Source: Akanthomyces muscarius
Lineage: Eukaryota > Ascomycota > Sordariomycetes > Hypocreales > Cordycipitaceae
Assembly (NCBI RefSeq): GCF_028009165.1
Contig: NC_079245.1
Location: forward strand, 3,286,001 to 3,350,000
Length of the DNA: 64,000 nucleotides
Reading direction: 5' to 3'
Positions 1-11,900 of this stretch are shown piece by piece. The notes under the pieces are model-generated. The model did not search any database. It saw only the letters and a program-made list of their open reading frames with translations, and had not been told where the DNA came from. How positions within the stretch are numbered: the first letter of the stretch is position 1; each line of letters opens with the position of its first letter. The position numbers and the translations under genes were made by a program.

Positions 1-111
1 CCATATCCTCCCTCCCAGTTCTTGCGCGCGCATTTCACGGCGCAGCGTCTCGAGGCTTCTTTCATCTTATAGTCTGGGATTTTCAAGGCAACGACTATAC
101 GATTATACACC
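1..111 (+). promoter_or_regulatory. 5' leader of the Elf1/New1-like gene (partial)
   Basis: This is the sequence immediately upstream of the first start codon. It is pyrimidine-rich and ends in an ACACC context before the ATG at 112, a good fungal start context. The promoter proper lies outside the window. Confidence 0.5.
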
Positions 112-3100
112 ATGCCTCATCCCGTCTCTCCCCCGTCGCTTCCGACGGCCATCTCCAAGGCTGCCCCTCCCCCACCATCCCAGCAGGACATCACGGCCTT
201 CCTCGACACAATTTTCACCGCACAGTCTTCCAACGCCTGCATCGATGCCTGCTATGCGCTCTGCGAGGTGCTCCTCAACTCTGTCGGCGTTGTTGGCCTG
301 AACCACTATGGCATCATTGCCGAGATAAAAAAGGCCGCCAACGATAAGAAGAGCGGCATCCGCCGCGAGTCCAGCCAGAACCTTCTCGGTGCCATCTTCG
401 AGCGATTCCCTTCCCGACAGCCTATAAGCGAGGTCATTCTCCTCAACCCCGCCGATGGCATGGTCGCATGCGCCCTCGATGCTCTTGCCGACAAGGGTGC
501 CGTCGTCCGTGAGGCTGCCCAGTATGGCCTCGACGCCCTCTTCAATGGCCTCGGCGCCGAGAGCCTCATCTCTGGCCTGCTCCCCGTCCTATGCGTCTAC
601 CTATCCAAGAGGACTGGTAAGTGGCAGGGCACTGTCGGCGCTTACAAACTCCTCCAAAAGATGGCCGACAAGTCCAAGTTCTCGGTCGGGACTACCAAGG
701 AGGAAGCCGCCGAGAAGGATGTTCTCCGCGAAGCCATGGGCGCCAAACTCGCTTCCCTCATCCCCATCGTTGAAGAGGGTATGCACGACCTCAAGGCCGA
801 GGTTGAGAAGCAGGCTGTACATACCATGAACTCTCTCACCGCGCTCCTCTCCAACGACGATGTTGCCCCTCGCATTCCGCTTCTCGTTGATACCATGCAG
901 CACCCATCCACTCAGACGCTGCAGAAGGCCATCCATGCCCTCTCTCAGACCACCTTCGTCGCCATTGTCACATCACCCGTTCTTGCGCTCCTGACGCCCT
1001 TCCTTGAGCGCTCTCTGAACAATCCCAACACTGCACAGGAAATTCTGCGCCAGACTGTCGTCATTGCAGAGAACTTGACTAAGCTCGTCCATGACCCCAT
1101 TGAGGCCCGTACTTTCCTTCCCAAGCTCACCCCCGGTGTAAAGGGCGTCTGCGACCGCGCTTCGCTCCCCGAGGTTCGCGAGCTTGCTGAGCGCGCGCTT
1201 GACACCATGAAGAAGGCCATGGGCGATGACAGCGAGATTATTGCTCGTACCACCGCCGATGATGTCGCCAAGGTCCTCGACGCCGAGATCCAGAAGCACA
1301 ATGGTCCTACCGGCCAACTCGACCTTTACAAGCAGGCTCAGCCGTATATTTGCGACATGGTTGCTACTGACGTCAACTACCGCTTCGTGAATCGCATCGC
1401 TGCTCGCATCACTCCCTACCTCCCCAACCTGGTTCAGGACGCCGAGGCTCCTGCTGTCATCGCCGAGGCTGTCCAGAAGTTCTACATCGACGAGGACCAC
1501 CGCAAATTCGGCGAGCCCGAAAAGGAGGACGATGGCGAGGTCGAGATTGTCAATGCCGATTTCTCTCTTGCCTATGGTGGTATGCTGCTGCTGTCTCACA
1601 CCAACCTGAGACTTCTCAAGGGCCACCGTTATGGTCTTTGCGGTCGTAACGGTGCTGGTAAATCTACACTGATGAGAAGTATCGCCAATGGCAAACTTGA
1701 GGGCTTCCCTCCTCAGGACGTCCTCCGCACCTGCTACGTCGAGCATAATCAGGGTGAAGATGCCGATATCAGCATCCTAGAGTTTGTTGCCAAGGACCCC
1801 GAAATCGGTCCTCAGGGCATCGAGCGCATCTCTGAAGTCTTGGAGGAATTCGGCTTCACAGCTGGTCCTGAGGGTCGCCAGAGCCAAAAAGTTGGCTCGC
1901 TGTCTGGCGGTTGGAAGATGAAGCTCGCCCTGGCCCGTGCCATGCTGCAAAAGGCCGACGTGCTACTTCTTGATGAACCTACTAACCACTTGGATGTCAC
2001 CAACATTGCCTGGCTGGAGAACTACCTCAAGTCGCACACCGACATCACTAGCTTGATCGTCTCTCACGACTCCGGCTTCCTCGACAACGTCACGACCGAT
2101 ATCTATCACTACGAGCCCAACAAGAAGCTTGCCTGCTACAAGGGCAACCTGGCCAACTTTGTTGAGATTAAGCCCGAGGCCAAGAGCTACTACACCCTGT
2201 CTGCTAGCAATGTCCAGTTCAAGTTCCCACCTCCCGGAATTCTGACGGGTGTCAAGTCGCAGACCCGTGCCATCATTCGCATGACCAATGTCTCATACGC
2301 TTATCCTGGCACTCCCAAACCTTCCCTGTCAGACGTGTCCTGCCAACTGACGCTCTCTTCCCGCGTTGCCATCATCGGCCCCAATGGTGCTGGCAAGTCG
2401 ACCCTCATTAAGCTGCTCACCGGAGAAGCCATTCCCAACACCGGCAGGGTCGAGAAGCACCCCAACCTGCGTATTGGCTACATTAAGCAGCACGCTCTCG
2501 AGCACGTGGAGATGCACTTGGAGAAGACCCCCAACCAGTACCTTCAGTGGCGCTACCAGCATGGCGACGACCGCGAGGTCCACATGAAGCAGACTCGTGT
2601 GCTCTCCGATGCCGACCGCGCGCAGCTCGACAAGTGGGTCGATCTCGGGGGCCAGACTGCCCGGCAGGTTGAGTCCCTCGTCGGTCGTCAAAAGTACAAG
2701 AAGACCTTCCAGTACGAGGTCAAGTGGCGTGGTCTGCTGCCTAAATACAACTCGCAAGTCTCGCGCGAGACCCTTCTCGAGCTCGGCTTCGACAAGCTTG
2801 TCCAGGAGTTTGACGACCACGAGGCGTCCCGTGAAGGTCTCGGCTACCGCGAGCTGCAGCCGTCGGTCATCTCGAAGCACTTTGACGATCTCGGTCTAGA
2901 CCCCGAGATCGCCAACCACAACGAGATTGGCTCGCTGTCGGGCGGCCAAAAGGTCAAGGTCGTCATTGCCGGCGCCATGTGGAACAACCCCCATCTGCTC
3001 GTCCTCGACGAGCCGACCAACTTCTTGGACCGTGACTCGCTCGGCGGCCTCGCCGTCGCCATCCGTGAGTTCAAGGGCGGCGTCATCCTCATCTCCCACA

Positions 3101-3462
3101 ACGAAGAGTTTGTCGGCGCCCTGTGCTCCGAGCAGTGGCACGTCCGCGACGGGCAGGTCGCCCTGCGCGGCACTGCCGCCATCAGCCTCGACCGCTTCGA
3201 GGACAGCAGCAACCCGGCCAGCGGCGCCGCCAGCGCCGTCGCCTCCACCGCTGCTTCCACCGCCGCCAACTCTGTCGTCTCCTCGGCCGTCAACTCGGGC
3301 GCCGAGGACAACTCGGACATGAAGTTCAAGGCCAAGAAGAAGCGCAAGATGACCAAGAAGGAGGTCAAGGAGCGCGAGGTCCGCCGTCGGCTGCGCCACA
3401 TTGAGTGGCTCAACAGCCCCAAGGGTACGCCTCATCCTGTCGATACCGACGACGAGGCCTAG
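112..3462 (+). CDS. elf1: ABCF ATPase of the Elf1/New1 (eEF3-like) group
   Basis: The product is an uninterrupted 1116-residue cytosolic protein. HEAT-like helical repeats fill roughly residues 20-400. The first ABC domain has Walker A GRNGAGKST near residue 510, signature LSGGW near 597, Walker B LLLDEPTNHLD near 620 and the H-loop SHD near 650. The second has GPNGAGKST near 756, a chromodomain-like insert near 860-905 that is diagnostic of the eEF3 family, LSGGQ near 941, VLDEPTNFLD near 963 and H-loop SHN near 993. All ATPase residues are intact. The tail has an Ala/Ser/Thr/Asn-rich linker, a KKKRK basic patch and ends in an acidic DTDDEA. This tail, and the N-terminus, fit the Elf1/New1 branch (ribosome-bound, linked to mRNA export in fission yeast and to translation termination or recycling in budding yeast) better than canonical eEF3, which ends in a long lysine-rich stretch. 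The family call is secure; the branch is inferred from recalled homologs. It converges with the ABCC gene downstream. Confidence 0.9.
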   Translation: MPHPVSPPSLPTAISKAAPPPPSQQDITAFLDTIFTAQSSNACIDACYALCEVLLNSVGVVGLNHYGIIAEIKKAANDKKSGIRRESSQNLLGAIFERFPSRQPISEVILLNPADGMVACALDALADKGAVVREAAQYGLDALFNGLGAESLISGLLPVLCVYLSKRTGKWQGTVGAYKLLQKMADKSKFSVGTTKEEAAEKDVLREAMGAKLASLIPIVEEGMHDLKAEVEKQAVHTMNSLTALLSNDDVAPRIPLLVDTMQHPSTQTLQKAIHALSQTTFVAIVTSPVLALLTPFLERSLNNPNTAQEILRQTVVIAENLTKLVHDPIEARTFLPKLTPGVKGVCDRASLPEVRELAERALDTMKKAMGDDSEIIARTTADDVAKVLDAEIQKHNGPTGQLDLYKQAQPYICDMVATDVNYRFVNRIAARITPYLPNLVQDAEAPAVIAEAVQKFYIDEDHRKFGEPEKEDDGEVEIVNADFSLAYGGMLLLSHTNLRLLKGHRYGLCGRNGAGKSTLMRSIANGKLEGFPPQDVLRTCYVEHNQGEDADISILEFVAKDPEIGPQGIERISEVLEEFGFTAGPEGRQSQKVGSLSGGWKMKLALARAMLQKADVLLLDEPTNHLDVTNIAWLENYLKSHTDITSLIVSHDSGFLDNVTTDIYHYEPNKKLACYKGNLANFVEIKPEAKSYYTLSASNVQFKFPPPGILTGVKSQTRAIIRMTNVSYAYPGTPKPSLSDVSCQLTLSSRVAIIGPNGAGKSTLIKLLTGEAIPNTGRVEKHPNLRIGYIKQHALEHVEMHLEKTPNQYLQWRYQHGDDREVHMKQTRVLSDADRAQLDKWVDLGGQTARQVESLVGRQKYKKTFQYEVKWRGLLPKYNSQVSRETLLELGFDKLVQEFDDHEASREGLGYRELQPSVISKHFDDLGLDPEIANHNEIGSLSGGQKVKVVIAGAMWNNPHLLVLDEPTNFLDRDSLGGLAVAIREFKGGVILISHNEEFVGALCSEQWHVRDGQVALRGTAAISLDRFEDSSNPASGAASAVASTAASTAANSVVSSAVNSGAEDNSDMKFKAKKKRKMTKKEVKEREVRRRLRHIEWLNSPKGTPHPVDTDDEA

Positions 3463-3954
3463 ATGGGGGTGGTTTGTGAAATGAAATTGATATATGCATA
3501 TATTTTGGGAAAGGCTGGTTGGGTTAAAGAAAAAAAGCAATGTGGGCATCGCCGGGGTGAAGGGAACAGGAGACTTTTCCCTGGAACATAGAATGAGTAT
3601 ACAATTGAGGCTTGCATAGAAGCAAGTTATGCCAAGTGTGGGAAATATGATGGATAAAAAGGAGGAATTAGAGCATTTTACACACCAAACAAGATGCAGG
3701 CGTTTTTTGTTTTGAATCTTTCTGTCGGGTTTTTCGGGGATTGATATTCTTTTTTCTTTGTCACGTCACGTCATTTGCGCATATTAGAGAATAGATTACA
3801 AAACATCAAATTGAAAACATGTCAACGAGAGTAACATGCACAACTAACCGCAATCAAATTTCTGTACCTGAGGACTCTCAAAGAACAGACGAAATCATCA
3901 ATCAATGAGGAGACAAGAAGAAGAAACTACCGCGCAAGCTTGACGAATCAATTA
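3463..3954. other. Convergent intergenic region with two 3' UTRs
   Basis: About 490 bp separates the stop codons of two convergent genes. The sequence is AT-rich and has no open frame of note. It should hold both 3' UTRs and poly(A) sites. No further feature seen. Confidence 0.6.
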
Positions 3955-6900
3955 TCAGCGTCGACGACCTCCACCAGGTTGATACACGCTCTCGATGCGA
4001 CCCTTGTGGATCTTAATCACCTGCGAAGCATCGTCGAGTGTCGCGAGATGATGCGTCACTTTGATGAGGGTGCAGCCGCGGAATTCCTTGGCCATGACTC
4101 GGTTGACCATGAGATCGAGTGTCGTGTCGACAGTGCTCAGAGCACCGTCTACAACGACAATCTTGGCATCGAGATGCTTGTGGCGGAGTATGGCGCGAGC
4201 CACGGCGAGAACCTCGCGCTGGCCACGCGAGAGACCCATGACGGACATGGGGGAATCGAGGGTGCCGCCACGACGGACAACCTCACTCCAGAGGGTCAGC
4301 TTCTTGAGCACGTCAATGATGACGTCGTCGCCCAGACGGTTCTGGAAGCGCGTGCCGTGCATCGGGTCGAGGTTGTGGCGCAGCGTGCCCGGGAACTCGA
4401 GGAGGTACGGGCTCACGGAGACAATGCGACGCTGGACAAAGAGGTCGGGCAGTTCGCGAACGTCGGTGCCATCGATGGTGATGCGCCCACTGTAGTCGAC
4501 TAATCCGAGAATAGCTGACAAGAATGCCGTTTTACCGCTGGAAACGCAAAGTTAAAGAGTATTCTCGCTACCAAAAGGAGCATGAAAATAAATGCCTACC
4601 TTGCAATGCCACCGATGATGCCGACTGTTTTCCCCGCCGGAATTGTGACATTGATATTGTCAAGAATGGGTGGCTCATCCTGACCCGTAAGGTCGCTAAA
4701 AAGAGTTATTAAAGAGCAAAAGACAAGGTAGAAAGCGAATGCGCATACAAGTGAGCAGTGACATTCTCAAACTTGATGCCACCGGAAGTGGGCCATCGAA
4801 TGGAAGTATCTGCAGCATCGAAATTGGCCGCGGCAATCTTCTTTGGCTTGGGTGCATCCATGATAAACTTGGCGATGTGGTGAACTGGTGCTAGGGCAGC
4901 TGTAAAGCGGCTCCAGCTGTCTATGACGTCTCTCGTGAACGTACTCAAGCCAACGACTGTAACAAGAGAAATACCCATCGTTGCCTGTGTAGACAACCCA
5001 AGACAGAGAGGGAAACCTGTGACAACCAAGGCCACAAACAAGATGAAAAGATCAATAGAAAGGGTCAAACTGTGCTGCATGAGCAAAGAATAATAATGCG
5101 TGCGTTGAGATGTGCTGAGCAGGTCGAAGGTGCGTCGCAGGAATTGACGCTGCCATCCAAAGGCACGAACATGCTCAATACCTGAAGCAAGATCAACCAG
5201 GTTGTTGAAAAGTGCGAGTCTGGCGTCAAAATCAAACATACGCACTTCTACGTCGTTAGATGCGTAATTCATACCGATGATGCTCGCAATGACGAAGCCG
5301 CACGGTGCGAGGAGCCAAGCAATCGATCCAAAACTATATGCTGCAAAGTACATTTCAGCAAGAAGACTAATAGTCACTGCCAATCAGTTAATATAGGGAC
5401 TTGAATCTCTTGCAGCGTCCGCTTACTGAATGTTCCTAACAGGTACGCGCTGGCTAGGCTCGTTGCGGCAAGAGTGAGGTCTTGCTCATGACTATGCGAC
5501 AATGTATCAGTACGTGGATTTTGGAATACGAATGGTTGATCTTACAGTTTCGCTAATTTGCCGTAGCCATACCGAATCGTGTACGTGACCGTGGTCCTAC
5601 AAAGGTCAGCGCATTGTACTTCATTCAGTTGACGGCTCTGAAGCTTACCATTCCAGCGTTTTCATGAGCTTGACATGCCAAACAAAAGAGGCGTTCGTAG
5701 CAGAAGTCATGTAATACAAACTTAACACCGTCAGTTTGTGGTTTGAAACATGCTGTTTCGGAGGGCATTCTTACAGCGCACATATTGGTACTAGGATGAC
5801 TGGCGCGGCAGCTAATATCGCCCATGTCCATATAAATGAATCGTCACTTGGATGAAAGCTCTCTAGCTTAGTGTGTAGATAAGCCACTGTGGAAGAGTTA
5901 GTATGTTATTAGAGAGGCCCGATTGGAATACATACCAGGCCACTTGGCAGCAACAACAGCCAGCAACATGACGACAATTGATATACCTAAACCCAACATC
6001 CCAAGAGAGTCGCAATGGGCCAAGAAACTCAGGATGGACGCCTTCTCAGAGGCAATGTCGGATCGAATGTTTTCTGGCGAATTATGCTCGTAGGGGAATA
6101 CTTTCTCGCGGAGCTGGATGGGCTGTCGAGTTGACTCATGGATCGGCCCGAGATCGAAAGCTTTGGGGTCATACTTTAGACCGGGGGGGAGATTAGACAG
6201 AGATGGAGAAACTTCTTGAATGCCGCGGGTCTCATTGAAAGCAAGGATAGTGTTTGCATGAGCAAAGTCTCGAGCTGCAGAAAATGGGAAAATTAGCATC
6301 AGTTGGCGGATGTGAATGTGCCATTACTTACAAGTTGATGAGGTGAACAAGACTGTGCATTTATTGCGTAATAGTCCGCCCTTCCCAAATAAACGCGCCA
6401 GTATGGTATCGGCAGTCTTGGGTTCGAAGTAGTCAAATGTTTCATCAAGTACCATGACCGGATTGTTTGCATAGACAGCTCGGGCAAGAGACTATATAGT
6501 GTCAGTGAATAGTAGTAGGAGCTGCAGATCAAGATGGATACATACAACAAGGTGCCTGAGGTCAGTAATTTTGGAGCCACCTTCGCCAGCCATTGTCTCC
6601 CCAGCATGTGGAAGCCTTGCTATCTCCGTATCGAGGGCACAGGCGTGCAGAACGAGCTGATACCAAACGGGATCGAAGGCCTTCTGAAAAATAATGCTTT
6701 CTTTGATGCTCAAATTTTGAACAAAGGAGGATTCTCCGCAGTAAGAGATTGGCCCTGTTGGAGCGATGACGCTCCCGCTGACAAGCTGCACTTCGCCAAG
6801 TAGCGACTTGAGAAGGCTGGATTTACCACAGCCCTGAGGGCCAATAATCATGGTTATTTTGCCAACTTCGAAGCGAAGATCTCTGTAGCGGAATGAAGTA

Positions 6901-8956
6901 GAATCGGGAGCAGCGAAAGAGGTCTGTAGAAGCTGAAGACTACGCTGCTTGGAATCGGATTGATGGTGGGGGTTGCCTCGGTCGGTGGGCCTTAGATCAG
7001 GCTGCTGCATGAAGTCTTGAGCAAGGTTGAGACTCTTGATTCCGCTAGAGTATATTTTGGAAGCACTGATCAGGGTCTTCCATGAGTGAGCGATGAGTGG
7101 TGTGACGGCAGCAATTGTAAAGTATTCTGGGACCGTCCATGGGTTTGATTCGGTGGATCTGTAGAGCGCAGTGCCGATGATGGCGACAGGGGCTGCGGTT
7201 TTGCAAGCCGCATCTAAGATGGCATCAGAGACAAGTTACAAACAGAGGATCAGGTGCAAACATCTTACAAAAGCCGAGCTGCATCACGGCGCTTATGGAA
7301 TCCCGATTGGCTGCCTCAATCTCGCGACCGCGAAGCTTCATCAGATGCGGAGTGAAAGACGAGACATAGCCGGTAAACTTGAGCTCTTTGTACTGGTCAA
7401 GGTACAAGTCAACCGCAGCAATACGTTCTTTAGCAGCTTGCTTCCAGCCCTCCGAGAAGGAGGAAACTACTTCGACAACCGGCTCACAGACAGAAACAGC
7501 TAAAGGAGTGGAGAATAGTCAGAAAACAGTACGTAAAGTAAAGAGGCCAAGTGTGAGCTTACCGAGAGGAGCAAAGATGGCCATATAGAGGGAGCCAGGA
7601 GAAATAGAGGTGACAAGATACAGGCCGCAGGCCAGCTCGAGCAGGGAGGACCAGAGATCGTGAAAAGCGTTGATGACGTTATCAATGTTCTGCAAGTCTT
7701 TTCCAAAGACGTTAACAAGGTTAAATTTCTGAGAGGTCTTTTGGCTCATGACGAGGAGTTTTTCAGACATTGCGTTGATGACAGTGGTGCGCAGCTGGGT
7801 CGAAAAACAGGCGCGGCAATGATTGTACCAGGCCGTTGAAAACTGGAGAGCTAAGGGTTAGCACTGACAATAGATGCAGCGGCAGGTTTGACCAACCGCT
7901 TTACCGCCATAAGCTAAGGCGGTCAATGCGACAGTCTTGCAGATATCGTGGGCGTTGGGTCTCTGTCCTGCAAGAGTGACGGTATCCTGGACGAGGTAAG
8001 GCACTGCATACGTGAATGCAATCATGATAAGGCGCAAGGGGATGATGGAGAAGAATTGACGGCGTAGAACTGAAAAGCCAAAATGCTCCATGGGACTTGT
8101 TTCTGCGCGAGGGCCTAATGAACGAAGTTTGAGTACACGAGTCTGGGATATACGGAACTTGCAAAAGCCACTCGCAGTTGGGTTGAAGATGGGGAAGATG
8201 CTTACTGTCATAGAGTGGTGCGAGCTGGCGAAAGAGTGGCCGAGATCCATACGCCATGGGTGGTGCATATAGAGCATCGAGCTGCTCGAGAGCGTCGATC
8301 TCAAGATGCGGCAGCATGAGCATCGTGCCGAGCCAGTTGGGAACGATTTTGCGCCAGACGGGTAACTGGGGCTCCTGGCCAGTGGTAGTGAATGGCGTGC
8401 AGATAAAGACCTTCCAGAAGAGCTGAATTGCGAGGAGACAAAACTGCAAAGAAAGAAGCACCAATGACAGATCGGTATAATATGATTGAAGAGGGCTTTC
8501 GAAAGCAAAGTAGCGCGCGATGCGGAATGCGAAGGTGGTGGTGAGCGCGACGGTGGGCAGCATCGAGGGCACGCGATTATGCAAAGGCTCGAAGCCCAAG
8601 AGGATCAAGTTGCAAAAAGCGGCAATAATGGGCAGGACTGAGGGGATGACCTCGGAAGCGACATTGATGATAAGATCGTCGGCAGGCGCAGCATCGTGGT
8701 CGTTCCAGACGTATTTGGGAGGCAGAAAGTAGCGACACAGCTCGGCGAAGAGGATGATGATGGACAGAGAGTTTTTGGTAGTGCTCAGGTCAGTGTCATC
8801 AGGCGTCGGGGAATCATGGCGACGATTATCGAGAAAGACGTAGACGGCGAAGATGGTGAAGTAGTCGGCGAGGGTGGATTGGGCCGCGTACTGCCAGGCG
8901 GCGTTTGTGAAGCTAGCAACGGCGGCCGTGATAGTCGGCCCCGCGGAGGGGTCCAT
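3955..8956 (-). CDS. ABCC (MRP-type) full ABC transporter with degenerate nucleotide-binding domains
   Basis: Fourteen exons join in phase to 1417 residues: 8956-8206, 8114-7905, 7850-7563, 7499-7269, 7213-6546, 6491-6332, 6274-5936, 5886-5775, 5720-5649, 5596-5546, 5491-5427, 5376-4749, 4695-4600, 4537-3955. Every junction is GT..AG. Exon 1 encodes a five-helix TMD0 typical of ABCC proteins, followed by TMD1-NBD1-TMD2-NBD2. NBD1 has Walker A GPQGCGKS near residue 618 and Walker B VMVLDE near 733, but its LSGGQ is replaced by ITDLR, the Q-loop glutamine looks like Glu, and the H-loop histidine is lost (VLFTSST). NBD2 has Walker A GGIASGKT (split by the last intron), signature LSRGQ near 1326 and an H-loop histidine, but the catalytic Glu is Gly (VVVDGAL, 1355). 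Predicted membrane exporter or regulator; substrate unknown. The intact frame over 14 exons argues against a pseudogene. No biosynthetic genes adjoin it. Confidence 0.9.
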
Positions 8957-11900
8957 GGTCGAACACGGCGGTGCTAGCGGAGAGGAATTGGTACAGCTGT
9001 CAAGCCAGAACCAGATGATTCATAAGGCGGTAGTCTCGTGGGTGAGGAGAGGGCGAGAAGGATGGGAGAGAAGCGCGTCGCTCATGTTAAGAGGGGAGGT
9101 CGGATCAAGTGGTGGCTGTAGGTGGTGGTGACCGCCGGCCGGCAGTACCTGAAGCGATGGGCCAGAGGCGGCGGGGGCTCAAGTACCGAGGAGGGGGGCA
9201 CGGGGGCGCAGGAGCAGCGGCGCCGGGAAACTGAGTTCGTTTAGTGGATGCAGCGGGCAAGTCCAGGGTGCTGCGGGTGCGGATACCGAGACCTTTTAGA
9301 GGCTAGCAGCTGCGACAGGCGGTTCTGCAGCACTCTTCTACTACTGCCCAGATGCGGCAAACCTGGGTGGACCGTTTGGCTTAGGTGCCTAGCGGCTGAT
9401 GGCCCCTTCAACTCCACTGTAGGTCACGTCACAGTAGGGTCGTGTCAAGGGCTATTGATCTGTTGCCTGCTTGTTATAATAAGCTGGTACGAACTCTCGG
9501 CAGGTGATGAAAAAAAAATTCAGATATAGATGGAGAAAGCAAGCAATGAAGAGGCTCATCATTACTAACAATAACCCCTTCTGGTAAGTGCGGGCTTGTG
9601 ACATTGGCTGGTCGCGTTTATTGATACTTGCTCCCATCTTGCTCCCCGCCTCCCACTGCTACCTACCTACCTTATGTACCTTGGTCCTTATCAACTACGA
9701 TGCCTCGGCCACCGACAGGAAGCCTCCTCCCAATACTTCGACCATCAACAGTGGCAGCCCTTGACGGCTAGGCTTTTAGTGGCTGCTGCTGTGACCCGAG
9801 GAGCATTGAGTGGTGGCCATCAACAGTTCCTGTTGGCTCCCACCTAATGGTCCAGTGGCAAGGCGCTAAAACCGTCAGCTATTCGTAAGGCTCCTACATC
9901 AATCCACTGCAGTGCAGATTCATTATAAGACTCCGCACAACTGCATTTGACTTACCAGACAGGCATGGTTTAAATTTCAAAAGCTGTCTGGCCACTAGTG
10001 TTGTATTCTAGCAGGCCTTGTAGCCTGGAAGCTGCATGCTCTGCCCAATCTGTCGGCCACCGCACTCCACAGCCCCAGTCCCTCTGCAACCGCCGTAGCG
10101 ACTTCAGTTGGCCAGCCGTACCTAGGTAGGTACCCGCCCATCTTGCCATTATCCGCACCTTCCTCATCATCAGCCTGGCACTGGCTGCCGTACTCAGCCA
10201 TACCAACCGTCATATTATGCTGCCCGTCCGATGCCTTTACCATCACCGGTGCGTAATGTTCTCCGTTAGAAAAAAAGCCTCTGCTCCTCTTGAACCTTCC
10301 TGAACCGCTCAAGCGGGGATTCACATCAACCCCGCTGCAGACGCTACCGTCGACGCTCGCAAACGCCACTTGCCAGCCTCACCAACTCTTCATCGCCGGC
10401 CAGCGTCCATCGTTTCCCGTCAGCTAACCCAGGCCTAGCCCATCTGTCACTGAAAAATCCGTCGATATCGCAATCCGCTAATCCCTTCCCATCAGGTCTT
10501 ACGCTCTCTCTTGACTCGTCGCTTCACCTCGCCGTATCTGGAATAGAAGCGGCTGCAACTGCACTACGCTATGCCGTACGACTAACCGTACCTTTCCAAC
10601 ACCCACACCATCATCCACTTGCATCCAACTGTCACCTACAAGATTGTAAGAACCGGCTTCCCGACAACCCTGCTGCCTACGACGCCACCTCTCCGCCCAT
10701 TCCCATCTTTCTCACAGCACCGACGACAATTGGATTGGCTACCGCTTCACATTCAGCGCCCTGGCTTTCGACTGCGCCCTACGGTTGTGGCCCAGGCTGC
10801 ATAATTTTCATTCCAGAATCCTTGCCAGCAATCTCGCAAATTTGCGAAACAATACAGATGCAATGTTACCTCGTAGGTATCCTGCTCCTATTGGCCAAGT
10901 CGGCCCTACTGACGCCACCAATACGACCCTGAGTAGAGGACTGCTGTCGAATTCCGCCGCGCCTCACAATTTGCGACTCTCGCCTGGGGCTTGATTTGCT
11001 CGGACCACTGCCTTCTTTCTGTCAATTTACATTTATCGCCAACTAGAGTAACGGCAATGCCGTGGTGAGATGGCTCTGCTATGGAGACTGGCCCACGACT
11101 GAAGACGTCTAGCCCATCTTCCCGAGCAGAATGCCTTGGACTGACTAGTACTCCGAGTGCACGTCTCGCAACACCCTGAGATCAAGAGGCGAGGTGTGAG
11201 TTTGAAGGAGAAAAATCTATCTACGGACGGCATGGCTTGCAATTACCAAGAGCCAGTAAATCGCCAACCGCTGTCCTGCACATGTTAGCGGCCGTGCCCC
11301 GGCCTGCAGCGACATGTTGATCAGGAGGCGCCAGCTGAGAGGTACGAGGCGGACGGGTGGAGGCCGACTGCCGCTCCACATGGCCTATCACAGCCAAATT
11401 TTATCTACACCACTCCCTTCCCGCGTTGCGCCAATCGGCATTCATCGAGCCAGCCTGATCGAGCGGCCCAGCGAACAGCCTGCTCGAAATTGAGCTGAAT
11501 AACTACCGTGAGCAATAATAAGCCGAGCATGCACCACTCAGCCTGCTCCAGGCTCGGTAAACTTCCGTCCTAATTTGCTGAGGCGCGTCACCTAAGCGCG
11601 GAGAAGAGCCAATATGAGCATCTATCATCTTCACTCACAGGTTTTCATCCATACTTGCTGGCCGCAAATCATTGTCGTTGCGCCGTTTGATTGAAGGGTG
11701 TCCATATTTCGGCTACGTATCGCACTACGGCTGTCACATCTCCTTTCCGCTGCACTTCGCCCCCTCCCCCCGAATCCCGCTCGTCTTCCTTGCCTTGCTG
11801 CCTATCCTTTGACAACTCGGTACCATTGCGGAATACGGAGGCTCCTTCGCCGTGCATACACTGCTCATCATACCCCTGCTGCAGTGGTAGCCTTGATGGA

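Noticed and set aside
973..1746. 257-codon minus-strand frame
   Set aside because: Antisense of the Elf1/New1-like ABCF gene.
9846..9900. tRNA-like A-box TGGTCCAGTGG
   Set aside because: No matching B-box, T-arm or acceptor stem follows at the right distance.
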